The notes: generated by a model from the letters alone, not told the origin. DNA of 64,000 bases from Fimbriimonas ginsengisoli Gsoil 348 (GCF_000724625.1 NZ_CP007139.1:1922001-1986000); one strand, 5' to 3'. Shown: positions 36,920-45,868, counted from the first letter of the stretch. Translations and numbers: made by a program.

Positions 36920-38422
36920 ATGTCTACTAGCGACCTTCTCATCGGACTGATTCTCGGCGGCGCCATCGGCGCCGTCCTCAGTTGGCTTGCCCATCGGCCG
37001 AAGTCGAAGGCGCTCGATTCCGAGCGTGAGAAGAACGAGGCGCTCCATCGGGACCTGAGGACGACCGCCGAAACCGCGGCCCGGCTGCAGGGGGAGGGCG
37101 TGGCGATGCAAACCCTCCGGGAGCAGCTCGAAACGAAGGAAGACGAGCTTCAGGCTTACATCCAGCGCACGACCTCGCTCACCGGCCAACTTTCGGAAGC
37201 GAAAAAGGAAGCCGAGGAGGTCCGGGCCGCCCGCCGTGACGCGCTCGCGGAGAAAGATCGCGAGGTCGAGCGGCTCCTCGCCGAGCGGGAACGCGCGATG
37301 GCCGAGAAATTCAAGCTGCTCGAAGAAGCGGAGAAGGCGCTCTCAGAAAAATTCGGCGCCGTCTCCGTGCAGTCACTAAAGAGCGCGACCGAGGAGTTTC
37401 TCAAGCTCGCCACCGAGCGGTTCGATAAGAAGGACGAAGCCGCCGACGCAGATCTGGAGAAGCGGCAACGGGAGATCGACGGCATGCTGAAGCCGATCGC
37501 CGACACGCTCGAGAAAATGGAGCGGCAGCACAAGGAGATGGAAGAACGCCGCGTCTCGGCCTTCGACGCGATCGAAAAGGGGATCCGTACCCTCTCCGAG
37601 GAGGCAGACCAGCTCGCCAACGCCCTCCGCAAACCGAACTCACGGGGCGCGTGGGGAGAGATGCAGCTCCAAGTCATCTTGGAAAATGCGGGGCTTCAAG
37701 AAGGAGAGCATTTCGTTCTCCAGCACTCGACCGAAGGGGAAGAGGGGCGGCTCCGAACGGACGTGGTGATCCGCCTGCCCAAGGGACGCCTCCTCGTCAT
37801 CGACTCCAAAGCGCCGTTGGAAACGTACTGGGAGGGGATGAACGCACCCGACGAAGCGACCCGCGTCGCTAAATTCGCCTCCCACGCCCGCTTGGTCAGA
37901 GAGCATGTAAAGAAGCTCTCAAACAAGAGCTACTGGGGAAGGTATGACTCGTCGCCGGATTGCGTGGTGATGTTCATTCCCACCGAGGGGGCGTACCAGG
38001 CCGCCTTCGAAGCCGACCGCTCCTTGCTGGCCGACGCACACCAGGGCCGCGTCTACGTGGCGAACCCGATGACGCTGATCAGTATGGTGCACGTCGCAGC
38101 GTACGTTCTCAACGAGGAGCGGTTGCGTGAGAATGCGCTCGAGGTTCGTGCCACCGGCGCGGAGCTTTACAAACGGTTGGCCAAGTTCGTGGGCGACCTC
38201 GACGACCTCGGCCGTCATTTACGCCTAAGCGTCCAAGATTTCAACCGCGCCATCGGCTCGCTCGACGGCCGAGTCCTGCCCCAAGCCCGACGAATGTCCG
38301 CCCTTGGCGCGGGTTCCGGTGGCGACATCCCATCTCCCGAGCCCGTCGAATCGCTCCCGCGGTTAGTATCCAGCCCCGAAGCGCTTGATCTACCGCTTCC
38401 GCTCGAATCGGTAGATCAATGA
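36920..38422 (+). CDS. rmuC: DNA recombination protein RmuC
   Basis: 500 residues. N-terminal membrane helix (about 5-25), a long coiled coil (35-230) and the RmuC nuclease-like domain (240-440) with NSRGAWGEMQLQVILENAGL, LLVIDSKAPLETYWEG and VVMFIPTEGAYQAAFE. RmuC limits recombination at inverted repeats. A TTGACT ... TACGGT pair (36888-36906) may be its promoter. The frame begins at a GTG at 36911; the ATG at 36920 is taken. Confidence 0.92.
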   Translation: MSTSDLLIGLILGGAIGAVLSWLAHRPKSKALDSEREKNEALHRDLRTTAETAARLQGEGVAMQTLREQLETKEDELQAYIQRTTSLTGQLSEAKKEAEEVRAARRDALAEKDREVERLLAERERAMAEKFKLLEEAEKALSEKFGAVSVQSLKSATEEFLKLATERFDKKDEAADADLEKRQREIDGMLKPIADTLEKMERQHKEMEERRVSAFDAIEKGIRTLSEEADQLANALRKPNSRGAWGEMQLQVILENAGLQEGEHFVLQHSTEGEEGRLRTDVVIRLPKGRLLVIDSKAPLETYWEGMNAPDEATRVAKFASHARLVREHVKKLSNKSYWGRYDSSPDCVVMFIPTEGAYQAAFEADRSLLADAHQGRVYVANPMTLISMVHVAAYVLNEERLRENALEVRATGAELYKRLAKFVGDLDDLGRHLRLSVQDFNRAIGSLDGRVLPQARRMSALGAGSGGDIPSPEPVESLPRLVSSPEALDLPLPLESVDQ

Positions 38423-39000
38423 CTTCAAGCTCGTAGTGCACCAAAGCCAGCCAATGCCATCCCGTTCTTACAGCTTTCCGTGGCCTCCATTGCGGTTCAG
38501 CCGTTTGTTGAGATGGAACCGGCCGAGCTTTGTGTTCTTTGCGACATCACTTCTCTCCTTCGGAAGCCTTTCAATAACATGCTTTCTGAAGCATGCCGCC
38601 TAACGACCGTGGTGTGTCCAAGCATTCGTCCTGAGCCAGCCCCAAGGGGGCGTAATATCAAAGCGAAGGGCGGAGCGAAGCGGAGCCCTGGTAAAAAGCC
38701 GACCAACGCTCCGAGCCCTGAAAGCGGCGACATCAGCCCAGCAGGACTAGGACCCACGAATGCACCGAGTACCACCAAATAGACTCTCCGCGAGTCCCCT
38801 CCCAGAGACGTTCCGCGGCCCAATGCAAACAAGTGAGCTTTAGCAGTTCCAGAGCGGACTCCTGGTGCTTCGTCGGTGGTAAAGCGATAACTCGAATTCG
38901 AAAGAATTGGTTGGACCATTCCGGCCGTGGTCGAATTCTCCTTGGCGTCTAATTATTAGTTCGCGACAAGATACTTCAGAGTTGCGGGTCAAATAGGGGA
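38423..39000. other. Intergenic region with repeat-like segments
   Basis: 578 bases without a supported gene. The part 38620-38780 looks like extragenic repeat DNA: GGAGCGAAGCGGAGCCCTGG and later GAGCCCTGAAAGCGGCGACA are the kind of short direct and inverted units common in REP-rich genomes. ORFs here have no coding features. The end of the region should contain the promoter of the TauE gene. Confidence 0.4.
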
Positions 39001-39363
39001 ATGGAATGGGTTCTTCTCGCCGTGACCGGTTTGGTCGCGGGAGTGCTCGGGGGGATGTTCGGAATCGGCGGGGGCGTGGTGATCGTTCCGATGCTGATGT
39101 ACGTCCTTCACTACTCCCAAACAAAAGCTCAGGGGACCTCTCTTGCGGTGCTGCTCCCCCCGATCGGCATCTTAGGGGTGATGAACTACTGGAAAGCCGG
39201 CCAGATCGACATCCGCCAGGCGCTCATCATCGCCCTCGGCTTCATCCTCGGCGGCTACTTCGGCTCCAAAGCCTCCCTAACCTTCGATCCCGTCCTCCTC
39301 CGAAAAGCCTTCGCCCTCCTCCTCATCGGCATCGCGGTTCAGATGTGGTTTGGGAAAGAGTGA
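39001..39363 (+). CDS. TauE/SafE family exporter, half-size
   Basis: 120 residues with four membrane helices. The repeat signature GGMFGIGGGVVIVPMLM and AQGTSLAVLLPPIG belong to TauE/SafE anion (sulfite, sulfoacetate) exporters. Full-length members have two such halves (about 250 residues), so this protein would have to dimerise. AGGGGA before the ATG may be the ribosome site. Confidence 0.85.
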   Translation: MEWVLLAVTGLVAGVLGGMFGIGGGVVIVPMLMYVLHYSQTKAQGTSLAVLLPPIGILGVMNYWKAGQIDIRQALIIALGFILGGYFGSKASLTFDPVLLRKAFALLLIGIAVQMWFGKE

Positions 39364-39365
39364 CT

Positions 39366-39492
39366 GAGGCGTTGAGGCGTTGAGGCGTTGAGGCGTTGAG
39401 GCGTTGAGGCGTTGAGGCGTTGAGGCGTTGATAGCTTAGTGCTTTACCCTTTCCCCAACGCCCAACGCCCAACGCCGTAGCGCCCAACGCCC
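39366..39492. repeat. 8-bp tandem repeat with inverted counterpart
   Basis: Eight perfect copies of GAGGCGTT in tandem (39366-39429) are followed, after 25 bases, by CCAACGCC-type units in the opposite sense (39455-39492). The arrays can pair into a long hairpin. The unit shares GGCGTT with the repeat at 33249-33333. It sits right after the tauE-like stop codon. Confidence 0.85.
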
Positions 39493-39493
39493 C

Positions 39494-39521
39494 CTCAGTC
39501 CACACGCGCCACAGTCCACAT
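39494..39521. repeat. CTCAGTCCACA ... AGTCCACAT repeat, copy 1
   Basis: CTCAGTCCACA, eight bases, AGTCCACAT. Two further copies of the same pair of blocks lie at 43639-43671 (opposite orientation) and, in part, at 43748-43770. A dispersed short repeat. Confidence 0.5.
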
Positions 39522-39536
39522 TCCGACATCCCCCCT

Positions 39537-39542
39537 TATAAT
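39537..39542 (+). promoter_or_regulatory. TATAAT -10 box
   Basis: Perfect TATAAT 20 bases before the ATG at 39563. A convincing -35 hexamer was not found, so this rests on the -10 box and position. Confidence 0.4.
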
Positions 39543-39562
39543 AAAAACAAGGTCCCACCGCC

Positions 39563-40663
39563 ATGCTTCTCCCACTCTTTTGCGCGTTCGCCGGATTGCT
39601 AGCCCCACGCCAGGGCGGCGAGGCACTGATTCACCAGACTTTCGCTAACGGCGAAGAAGGGTGGGCGGTCGTTCAGGCCCAAGGAAAGGGAGGCAAGGTT
39701 TCGGTTTCGCATGAAGTGAAGCGAGGCGATGCCCCCGGCTCGCTTAAGCTGGATTACAGCATCGCCCCCGGAGAGATCACCGTCGCCTCGCTACCCGTTG
39801 CCGACGAAGCGCTGAAGTCGATGCGGTCGATGCGGTTTTGGGTTCGCGCCGATCATAACGGAGCCGTCGTCTTCACCGTCCAAGAAAAGGATGGCGGCCG
39901 GTATAACGCCATGTTCTTCGCCCCGAAAGACGCTTGGCAGCAGGTCGAGCTCTCGATGAGCGACTTTACGCTCTCCACCGATCCGGGAGCGCCCGCCGAC
40001 CCTGACGGAAAGCTCGACCCCGAAAAGATCAATTCGATCGCTTTCACGGACCTCGAGCAGTTGCTCGCCCAGAATGCGCAGGTGGCCACTGGGCTCGGGA
40101 TCGTCAAAGGTGACCACTCGCTTTACCTCTCCGAATTCGAGGCCTCCACCGGAGCCTTGCCGGACGCGTTTGCGGCTAAACCCGGGGAGTACCGTCTCGA
40201 CACCTTCAGTCGGCCGCAATGCTCGTGGGTAGGGATCGGAGGCGGCGCCTTCTCGCAAATCTCGGGTGATCCCCTCGGCGAGAAGGGAATCAAGGTCGAC
40301 TACCACGTCGGCCCCACCCACCTAATGGGCGCCCTCAAGTTCATCCAGCGAAAGGCGTTGGTGGGGACGAAATACCTCAACCTGCACCTCGCTTCGGCCA
40401 AAGCCTGCACGCTGATCCTTCAGGTGGAGGAAGAGGGAGGCGGCAAATACAACACCGTGATCGAGCTGCCGGGAGGCTCAACCGCGAAGGACCAACTGTT
40501 CGCCTTCTCCGACTTAAAGGCGAGCGAAGATTCCCACGACACCAACGGCAAACTCGACCTGGATCAGGTGAAGCAAATCATCCTCATCGACGTCTCCGGC
40601 TTCGTCAAGACCGCGGAACAAGACAACACCGTCTGGATCGGCTCCATCGTGGCGAAAAAGTAG
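39563..40663 (+). CDS. Secreted protein with two carbohydrate-binding-like domains
   Basis: 366 residues with a signal peptide (LLPLFCAFAGLLA). Two tandem domains of about 170 residues each follow; both have the beta-sandwich order of CIA30 or CBM-like domains: MRFWVRADHNGAVVFTVQEK with YNAMFFAPKDAWQQVEL, and later TLILQVEEEGGGKYNTVIEL with DQLFAFSDLK. Each ends with an aspartate-rich turn (DPDGKLDPEKINSIAF; TNGKLDLDQVKQI). Likely binds sugars at the cell surface; ligand unknown. Confidence 0.7.
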   Translation: MLLPLFCAFAGLLAPRQGGEALIHQTFANGEEGWAVVQAQGKGGKVSVSHEVKRGDAPGSLKLDYSIAPGEITVASLPVADEALKSMRSMRFWVRADHNGAVVFTVQEKDGGRYNAMFFAPKDAWQQVELSMSDFTLSTDPGAPADPDGKLDPEKINSIAFTDLEQLLAQNAQVATGLGIVKGDHSLYLSEFEASTGALPDAFAAKPGEYRLDTFSRPQCSWVGIGGGAFSQISGDPLGEKGIKVDYHVGPTHLMGALKFIQRKALVGTKYLNLHLASAKACTLILQVEEEGGGKYNTVIELPGGSTAKDQLFAFSDLKASEDSHDTNGKLDLDQVKQIILIDVSGFVKTAEQDNTVWIGSIVAKK

Positions 40664-40809
40664 TCCAGGCTTCATCAGTGTGTCCACGGGCTTTATTGGT
40701 GCATGAGATGCCGTTTCTACCTCGAAGAGGTTGCATCCATTTCCGGCGGAAACCGCTCGAAGAGATAAGGCTCACTGAAAAGCGACCAGGATTGTTGCAG
40801 GTTGAACCC

Positions 40810-41550
40810 TCATATTTTGGCCGATACGCGTATCGTATGCCGATCGCCGTGCCACCCCTCCTCGATCTCGAGGCTGCTCGTGTGACCAACAAGATCCTGG
40901 GCGTCGCTCGTTGACAGCACGAGACCCGGATTCCTCGGCTTACCCTTGGCGGCCCGGTGGGTTGGAGTGAACGTTTCCAAGAGCAGGGTCCCGCCAGGCC
41001 GAAGGGCGGTGACCGCGCGGCGCACAAGATCCCGATCCAGGAAGAAGAAGATCGTCGCTAAATCCACCTTTGGAATCGCCACCGTCGACACGTCCGCGCA
41101 GATCCACTCGATTCGTGAGGCCGCATCTCCCAACAGACGGGATGCGCTCAGCTTTCCCCGTTCCAGCGCGTCCTCCAAAACGTCGACGGCCGTAACACGC
41201 CACCCAGCCGAGGCGAGAAAAATGGCATCCCTGCCGGTGCCGCAGGCGAGGTCGATGGCATTGCCAGCTTGCGCTGCGTCGACGTACCGGGCCAGAAGCG
41301 GATTCGGCTCCCACAGCCTCATCGGCTCCGAAGGCTGGGAGCTAAACGTGAACGGGCACATTATTACCTCGCGCCCTCGTTCAACTAAGAACTTGGCCGC
41401 GGCTTCGGCCACCGCGCCAAGGTCCGCGATTCGCACGACTTGGTCCGGAGGAGGGAGTTCTTGAATTCTGAGCTCGAGCTCCGAGATTGGCAGGTTCGCC
41501 GCGTCCTGGATCGGACGGGCTTGCGCCAACCCCAGCTCGCGCGGATCCAA
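40810..41550 (-). CDS. SAM-dependent methyltransferase with degenerate rhodanese half
   Basis: 246 residues. The first 65 residues (QDAANLPISELELRIQELPP) look like the second half of a rhodanese domain in which the active-site Cys loop is replaced by IADLGA. The rest is a class I methyltransferase of the TehB/UbiE kind: motif I AIDLACGTGRDAIFLA, ICADVSTVAI, and LRPGGTLLLETFTP. The gene lies 20 bases after the winged-helix regulator and is probably co-transcribed with it. Substrate unknown. Confidence 0.8.
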   Translation of the reverse strand: MDPRELGLAQARPIQDAANLPISELELRIQELPPPDQVVRIADLGAVAEAAAKFLVERGREVIMCPFTFSSQPSEPMRLWEPNPLLARYVDAAQAGNAIDLACGTGRDAIFLASAGWRVTAVDVLEDALERGKLSASRLLGDAASRIEWICADVSTVAIPKVDLATIFFFLDRDLVRRAVTALRPGGTLLLETFTPTHRAAKGKPRNPGLVLSTSDAQDLVGHTSSLEIEEGWHGDRHTIRVSAKI

Positions 41551-41570
41551 TAAGCTGGCTCGCTGAAGGA

Positions 41571-41867
41571 TTACGGGTTCTCCAGGACCGGTGCGAGGAG
41601 ATCTCCGATCGTCCGGTGCGCCTCGACCGGGTGCCGCAGGGGCAGATCTAGGTCGATGGTGTACCGGTTCCGCCTTCCTTCTCGCTCACGCGTGAGCGCT
41701 CCGGCCGCTTGAAGGTCGTTTACGATCCGGATCACCGCCCGCTCCGTGATCCCCACCTTCATCGCCACATCGCGCATCCGCATAAACGGGTCGCCGGCGA
41801 GGCAAATCAGGACGTGAGAGTGGTTCGTGAGAAACGTCCATCCGCTGGACGGCCGGGTGTCGCTCAT
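41571..41867 (-). CDS. Winged-helix transcriptional regulator
   Basis: 98 residues, MarR/ArsR-like: [19 protein letters not shown], then [19 protein letters not shown] (recognition helix) and [10 protein letters not shown] (wing). No metal or ligand motif seen. A TAGACT box (41875-41880) sits seven bases before the ATG, suggesting a leaderless transcript. It likely controls itself and the following methyltransferase gene. Confidence 0.8.
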   Translation of the reverse strand: MSDTRPSSGWTFLTNHSHVLICLAGDPFMRMRDVAMKVGITERAVIRIVNDLQAAGALTREREGRRNRYTIDLDLPLRHPVEAHRTIGDLLAPVLENP

Positions 41868-41969
41868 GTCATGAAGTCTACGGCATAGGAGCCCACATGC
41901 TCGCGATCGCGGGCCTCATTGAGCATATGATGGAGCATCTCGTCAGACTCGGGGACACGAGCGAAAGAC

Positions 41970-43025
41970 CTACTCTTCCACGAGATACTCGGCGATCAGC
42001 CGTGCCGTGTCGACCAACGCCTCCGAGTGCGTTCGCTCATATCCGTGGCTCGTGTCCACTCCCGGGCCGATGAGGGCGACTTCGGCGCGGCCGCCGCTGC
42101 GCCAGTAGAACGAACCGTCGGACCCGTAGAACGGGTAGACGTCGGCCTTGAGATCGATCCCACGTCGCTCCGCAAGGTTGCGCAGCTTGTCGCTGAGGTT
42201 CTTGCTGTACGGCCCGCTGCTGTCCTTGACGCAGAGCGAGCAGTGGAATTCGTCTCCCTGAAGCCCTTTGCCGATGCATGCCATGTCCAACACGACGAGC
42301 TCCACGATATCGTCCGGAAGGCCGTCGCGGCCACCGTGCCCCACCTCTTCGTAGTTCGAAATCAGCAGCGTCGTTTGCTGGGCCGGAGTCACGCCGCCAT
42401 CGACGATCGCCTTCACTGCGGCGAGGGCGGCGGCAACACACGCCTTGTCGTCGAGGAATCGGGAGCGGACAAAGCCCGCTTCGCTAACTTCCACCCGCGG
42501 GTCGAAGTAAACGAAGTCCCCAACTTCGATACCCAACATCCGGGTTTCCTCGGCCCGGCTCGTGCGCTCGTCTAGCCGAACCTCCAGGCTCTCCTCCGTG
42601 CGCGGAGACGTGGCGGCTTCCCGGTTAACATGGGCGGCGCCGTTCTCCAACACGAGCGAGCCTCGCACCTGCCGGCCGGAACGGGTAGCTATCCAGAGCG
42701 ACTCGCTCTCCACCGTGGGCCACATCAGACCATTCAGCGCGGTGAGGCGAAGCCGCCCGTTGGGTTTGATCTCCTTGACCATGGCGCCGAGCGTGTCGAC
42801 ATGGGCGGTCAAAGCACGGGGCTGGTCGGACCGAAGCCCTTCGATGTGAGCGAGCAGCGCCCCTTTGGTCGTGCGCTCCGTCGGAACCCCCATGCTCTCG
42901 AGCTCGCCCTGCACGAAGCTGATCGCATACTCGGTGTCACCCGTGGGGCTAGGAGTGTTGAGCAGATCGACCAGAGTGCGCTTAAGGTAGTCGGTCGAGA
43001 TCTCGAAGAGCGCCATATGCGCCAT
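41970..43025 (-). CDS. M42 family metallopeptidase
   Basis: 351 residues, related to glutamyl and other tetrahedral aminopeptidases. Zinc-ligand motifs: ALTAHVDTLGAMV (His and Asp), SRFLDDKACVAAAL, SNYEEVGHGGRDGLP (catalytic Glu and metal ligand), VLDMACIGKG and PGVDTSHGYERTH. Probably forms a cytoplasmic dodecamer that trims peptides. The open frame runs on to 43109, but that upstream part covers a REP copy; the start is set at the ATG at 43025 (an ATG at 43016 is possible). Confidence 0.88.
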   Translation of the reverse strand: MAHMALFEISTDYLKRTLVDLLNTPSPTGDTEYAISFVQGELESMGVPTERTTKGALLAHIEGLRSDQPRALTAHVDTLGAMVKEIKPNGRLRLTALNGLMWPTVESESLWIATRSGRQVRGSLVLENGAAHVNREAATSPRTEESLEVRLDERTSRAEETRMLGIEVGDFVYFDPRVEVSEAGFVRSRFLDDKACVAAALAAVKAIVDGGVTPAQQTTLLISNYEEVGHGGRDGLPDDIVELVVLDMACIGKGLQGDEFHCSLCVKDSSGPYSKNLSDKLRNLAERRGIDLKADVYPFYGSDGSFYWRSGGRAEVALIGPGVDTSHGYERTHSEALVDTARLIAEYLVEE

Positions 43026-43061
43026 GTTACTGCTTCGAGGGCTCCTCTTGTAATAAGGCAC

Positions 43062-43092
43062 GTAGCGTCGGCGCCCTCGCCGACGTTCCCGA
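43062..43092 (+). repeat. REP unit related to the transposase-flanking repeats
   Basis: GTAGCGTCGGCGCCCTCGCC, then GACGTTCCCGA: the first 20 bases match the inner hairpin of the 49-bp repeats at 60472-60520 with one change. It has a GTAG head and a stem TCGGCG/CGCCGA. It lies between divergent M42 and DinB genes. Confidence 0.75.
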
Positions 43093-43170
43093 CAAACTCG
43101 CGATGACAACCGCCGTTAGAAACGAGCATATCAGCGTTCCTTGCCGTCCGAGCGATCTAAACTCCAATCG

Positions 43171-43623
43171 ATGCAACTGATCTATATGTTTAAAGGGTTG
43201 GAGCTGGCCCCGGCGGCGGTTCAGAGGATCGTGGCGCAGGTACCCGAATCGGCATACGACTCGAAGCGCGATCCGGAGCGATTTACATTTCGAGAGGCGA
43301 TCGCCCACCTCGCCGATTGGGAGCCGATCAACATCGACCGCTTACGCCAGGGAGTCGAGAACCCCGGCTGCACGGTCCCCGGCTACGACGAAGGGCAACG
43401 CGCGATCGACCTGAATTACGCCGTTCTCGATCCGAAACAGCAAGCCGAGCAGTTCGCCAAAGACCGGAAAGCGACCCTCGCCTATCTAAAAACCCTCTCC
43501 GACGAAGATTGGGCCAAGGTCTACTACCACTCCGAGCGAGGCCGCCAAACCGTCCTAGAACAAGCCATCGCCATCCTCGGCCACGACATGTACCACTTGG
43601 AACAGTTCACGGAATATTTGTAG
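43171..43623 (+). CDS. DinB superfamily protein
   Basis: 150 residues of four-helix-bundle type: FTFREAIAHLADWEPINIDR carries the first metal His (as in DinB HxxD), and the C-terminal AIAILGHDMYHLEQF carries the remaining two His (HxxxH). Members include metal-dependent thiol transferases; its substrate is unknown. The frame is open from 43141, but a TAAACT box seven bases before the ATG at 43171 and the absence of a ribosome site favour this start. Confidence 0.8.
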   Translation: MQLIYMFKGLELAPAAVQRIVAQVPESAYDSKRDPERFTFREAIAHLADWEPINIDRLRQGVENPGCTVPGYDEGQRAIDLNYAVLDPKQQAEQFAKDRKATLAYLKTLSDEDWAKVYYHSERGRQTVLEQAIAILGHDMYHLEQFTEYL

Positions 43624-43638
43624 GGGAGGGACCGATTT

Positions 43639-43770
43639 ATGTGGACTGTAGCCTGTGGCTTGTGGACTGAGGGGATCGCGTCATCCTTAGGGGTCTTTGA
43701 TGTCACCGGTCCCGGCACAAGCTAAAGCCTCTTGCAATTGTCCTATCAAGCCACAGTTCACAGTCCACAT
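43639..43770. repeat. Inverted repeat pair with CAGTCCACA blocks
   Basis: The arms 43640-43661 (GTGGACTGTAGCCTGTGGCTT) and 43748-43769 pair at 18 of 21 positions. The left arm continues into GTGGACTGAG, the reverse complement of the block at 39494-39521. Intergenic between the convergent DinB and lipoprotein genes. Confidence 0.55.
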
Positions 43771-43781
43771 GGAACGCCCAC

Positions 43782-44516
43782 CTACTCCGCCTGAAAACTC
43801 ACATCGATCCCGTCCGAGTCGTTATGATTGATCCCTTTGAGAGCCCGTGCTCGGCAGGTTTCTTTGCCGTTGGTGGTTTGATCGGCGGCGCCTTCGAACC
43901 TTAGGCGGACATGTTCCCGGGTGTGGTCGGCGTCGATCTGCACGCGGGCCGGATCGAGTGACCAGCTCACCCCGTCGGGCACGTCTCCGGCGAGAGTCAT
44001 TTCGACCGTTCCATTGCTGTTGCCCCGCCGCGTGAGCACCACGTCCACGTCCTCTGTCCCGTTCGGATGCACCGTAACGCTGGTGCTGTCCACGTCCACG
44101 TACACGGCGAAATCCGCTACCTGGAGGTCGATCGTCTTCGCATGATCGGCACCCCCGCTGACCCGGTGGACGACGACGCTGAGGTGCCCGGTGTTCACCG
44201 TGCGGCTCGCGGTCACGGTAAGCCGGGCCGTGTGAACGTTCGTATCCGTCAACGTCATCGTCGCTGGCGTAATCGTCGCGGTGACTCCATCCGGAAGACC
44301 CGTTACCGAGAGATTGACGACGGTGCCGGACTGTTCGCCGCGGGCGAGTTGGACCTGAAGGTCCACGCTCTGGCTCTCGTCCCGCACCACCAGCACGCGA
44401 TCGCGACTAAGGCCGAGGCCGGTGTAGGCCGAGACCCCCTCCCCCTTTCCGCCGCAGCCAAAAGCGATGAGAAGGACGACAAAAAGGAGGGCGCACCTCT
44501 GGAGTGTTTCAGACAT
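43782..44516 (-). CDS. Lipoprotein with beta-sandwich repeats
   Basis: 244 residues. Signal segment LLFVVLLIAFGC gives a lipobox with Cys near residue 21. The mature part has two or three sandwich modules of the NEW3/NPCBM-associated sort: VNLSVTGLPDGVTATITPAT with ARLTVTASRTVNTGHLSVVV, and VDVVLTRRGNSNGTVEMTL with GDVPDGVSWSLDPARV. Such domains bind or space other extracellular modules. The longer frame to 44552 adds residues ahead of the signal; the ATG at 44516 is taken. Confidence 0.65.
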   Translation of the reverse strand: MSETLQRCALLFVVLLIAFGCGGKGEGVSAYTGLGLSRDRVLVVRDESQSVDLQVQLARGEQSGTVVNLSVTGLPDGVTATITPATMTLTDTNVHTARLTVTASRTVNTGHLSVVVHRVSGGADHAKTIDLQVADFAVYVDVDSTSVTVHPNGTEDVDVVLTRRGNSNGTVEMTLAGDVPDGVSWSLDPARVQIDADHTREHVRLRFEGAADQTTNGKETCRARALKGINHNDSDGIDVSFQAE

Positions 44517-44593
44517 CTTTGTCACAGAATACAAAATGGCTGGACGTTTCAAATCGCCGATTGGTTTGGTTGCGGCGATTCAAACGGTTGACC

Positions 44594-44623
44594 TTGCCAA
44601 AACAGTAGAAAAGCGGCTACTAT
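44594..44623 (+). promoter_or_regulatory. recA promoter with possible operator
   Basis: TTGCCA (44594-44599) and TACTAT (44618-44623) are 18 bases apart. AGTAG-N8-CTACT (44604-44621) overlaps the -10 box and is a perfect inverted repeat, a plausible SOS-type operator, but it matches no LexA consensus I know. Confidence 0.45.
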
Positions 44624-44683
44624 ATTGACTGGAACTCGCTCAATTTTCGAGGCGAAATCCGTCCGTCGTACGTAGGTAAATCA

Positions 44684-45781
44684 GTGAGAAAAACGGCAGC
44701 AACTCCCGAAAAGAATATCCCCGGTTTAGAGCCAACGGGCGACCGCCAGCGGGCCTTAGACTCGGCTCTGAGCCAGGTGGAACGGGCGTTTGGAAAGGGC
44801 GCGGTTATGCGCATGGGAGACAGTGCGCGGGACCCGGTAGAGGCAATCCCGACCGGCTCCCTGACCCTGGATATGGCGCTCGGCATCGGCGGGTTGCCCC
44901 GGGGGCGCATCACCGAGATCTACGGCCCGGAATCGGGCGGAAAGACCACCCTCGCCCTTCACGTCGTGGCCGAAACCCAGAAGCTGGGCGGTTTGGCGCT
45001 GTACGTCGATGCCGAGCACGCGCTCGACACCGAGTACGCCCGGACCTTGGGTGTCGACGTCGACAAGCTCTACATCTCTCAACCCAGTAACGGCGAAGAA
45101 GGGCTGGAAATCGCGGACGCGATGATCCGGTCCGGCGCGCTCGATATCGTCGTGATCGACTCCGTGGCCGCCCTCGTCCCCAAGGCGGAAATCGAGGGGG
45201 AGATGGGCGACAGCCACGTCGGCATCCAAGCCCGCATGATGAGCCAGGCGCTTCGTAAGCTTGGCGGCAGCCTCAACAAGTCCAAGACGGCGGCGATCTT
45301 CATTAACCAACTCCGCGAGAAGATCGGCGTCATGTACGGCAACCCGGAGACGACCCCGGGCGGCCGCGCGCTCAAGTTCTGGGCCAGCGTCCGGCTGGAA
45401 GTTCGAAAGGGAGACGCCATCAAGGTCGGCACCGACCAGATCGGCTCTCGAACCAAGGTCAAGGTCGTCAAGAATAAGGTCGCCCCGCCCTTCAAGACCG
45501 CCGAATTCGACATGATTTTCGGTCGCGGCATCAGCCGGGCCGGTGACGTCCTCGACAACGCGGTCCTCCGCAACATCGTCGGCAAGAGCGGAACCTACTT
45601 CAACTACGGCGACACCCGTCTCGGTCAGGGCCGGGACAACGCCCGCTCCTACCTCGAGGAGCACCCGGAGATCCTTGAAGAGCTGGACCGTAAGGTGCGC
45701 GACCAGTTCAAAGCCGAGCGCATCAAAGCGCCCAAAGAACCCGTAAGCGTCGACGATCCAGCCGACCTCGACGAAGAATAA
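44684..45781 (+). CDS. recA: Recombinase RecA
   Basis: 365 residues, GTG start. Core motifs are intact: Walker [13 protein letters not shown] (near residue 83), [11 protein letters not shown], Walker [22 protein letters not shown]2 and the tail rich in acidic residues ([10 protein letters not shown]). It forms filaments on single-stranded DNA for homologous recombination and SOS signalling. RecF, RmuC and ComEC in the same window belong to related pathways. Confidence 0.97.
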   Translation: MRKTAATPEKNIPGLEPTGDRQRALDSALSQVERAFGKGAVMRMGDSARDPVEAIPTGSLTLDMALGIGGLPRGRITEIYGPESGGKTTLALHVVAETQKLGGLALYVDAEHALDTEYARTLGVDVDKLYISQPSNGEEGLEIADAMIRSGALDIVVIDSVAALVPKAEIEGEMGDSHVGIQARMMSQALRKLGGSLNKSKTAAIFINQLREKIGVMYGNPETTPGGRALKFWASVRLEVRKGDAIKVGTDQIGSRTKVKVVKNKVAPPFKTAEFDMIFGRGISRAGDVLDNAVLRNIVGKSGTYFNYGDTRLGQGRDNARSYLEEHPEILEELDRKVRDQFKAERIKAPKEPVSVDDPADLDEE

Positions 45782-45788
45782 TATCCGG

Positions 45789-45844
45789 GCCCCCTCCTCG
45801 TCGATGTTCGTGCGATGAGGAGGGGGTTGGGGGTGGAGAAATCC
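45789..45844. repeat. Gene-end hairpin repeat, copy 2
   Basis: Same element as at 36803-36860, again just after a stop codon (recA): CCCCCTCCTCGTCGATG, TTCGTGCGATGAGGAGGGGG and a TTGGGGGTGGAGAAATCC tail. It is probably a terminator or attenuator. Confidence 0.6.
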
Positions 45845-45868
45845 GGAAGTCCTTTCGATAGACCCGCC

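Noticed and set aside
39366-39492. CRISPR array
   Set aside because: Unit is only 8 bases with no spacers; no cas genes in the window.
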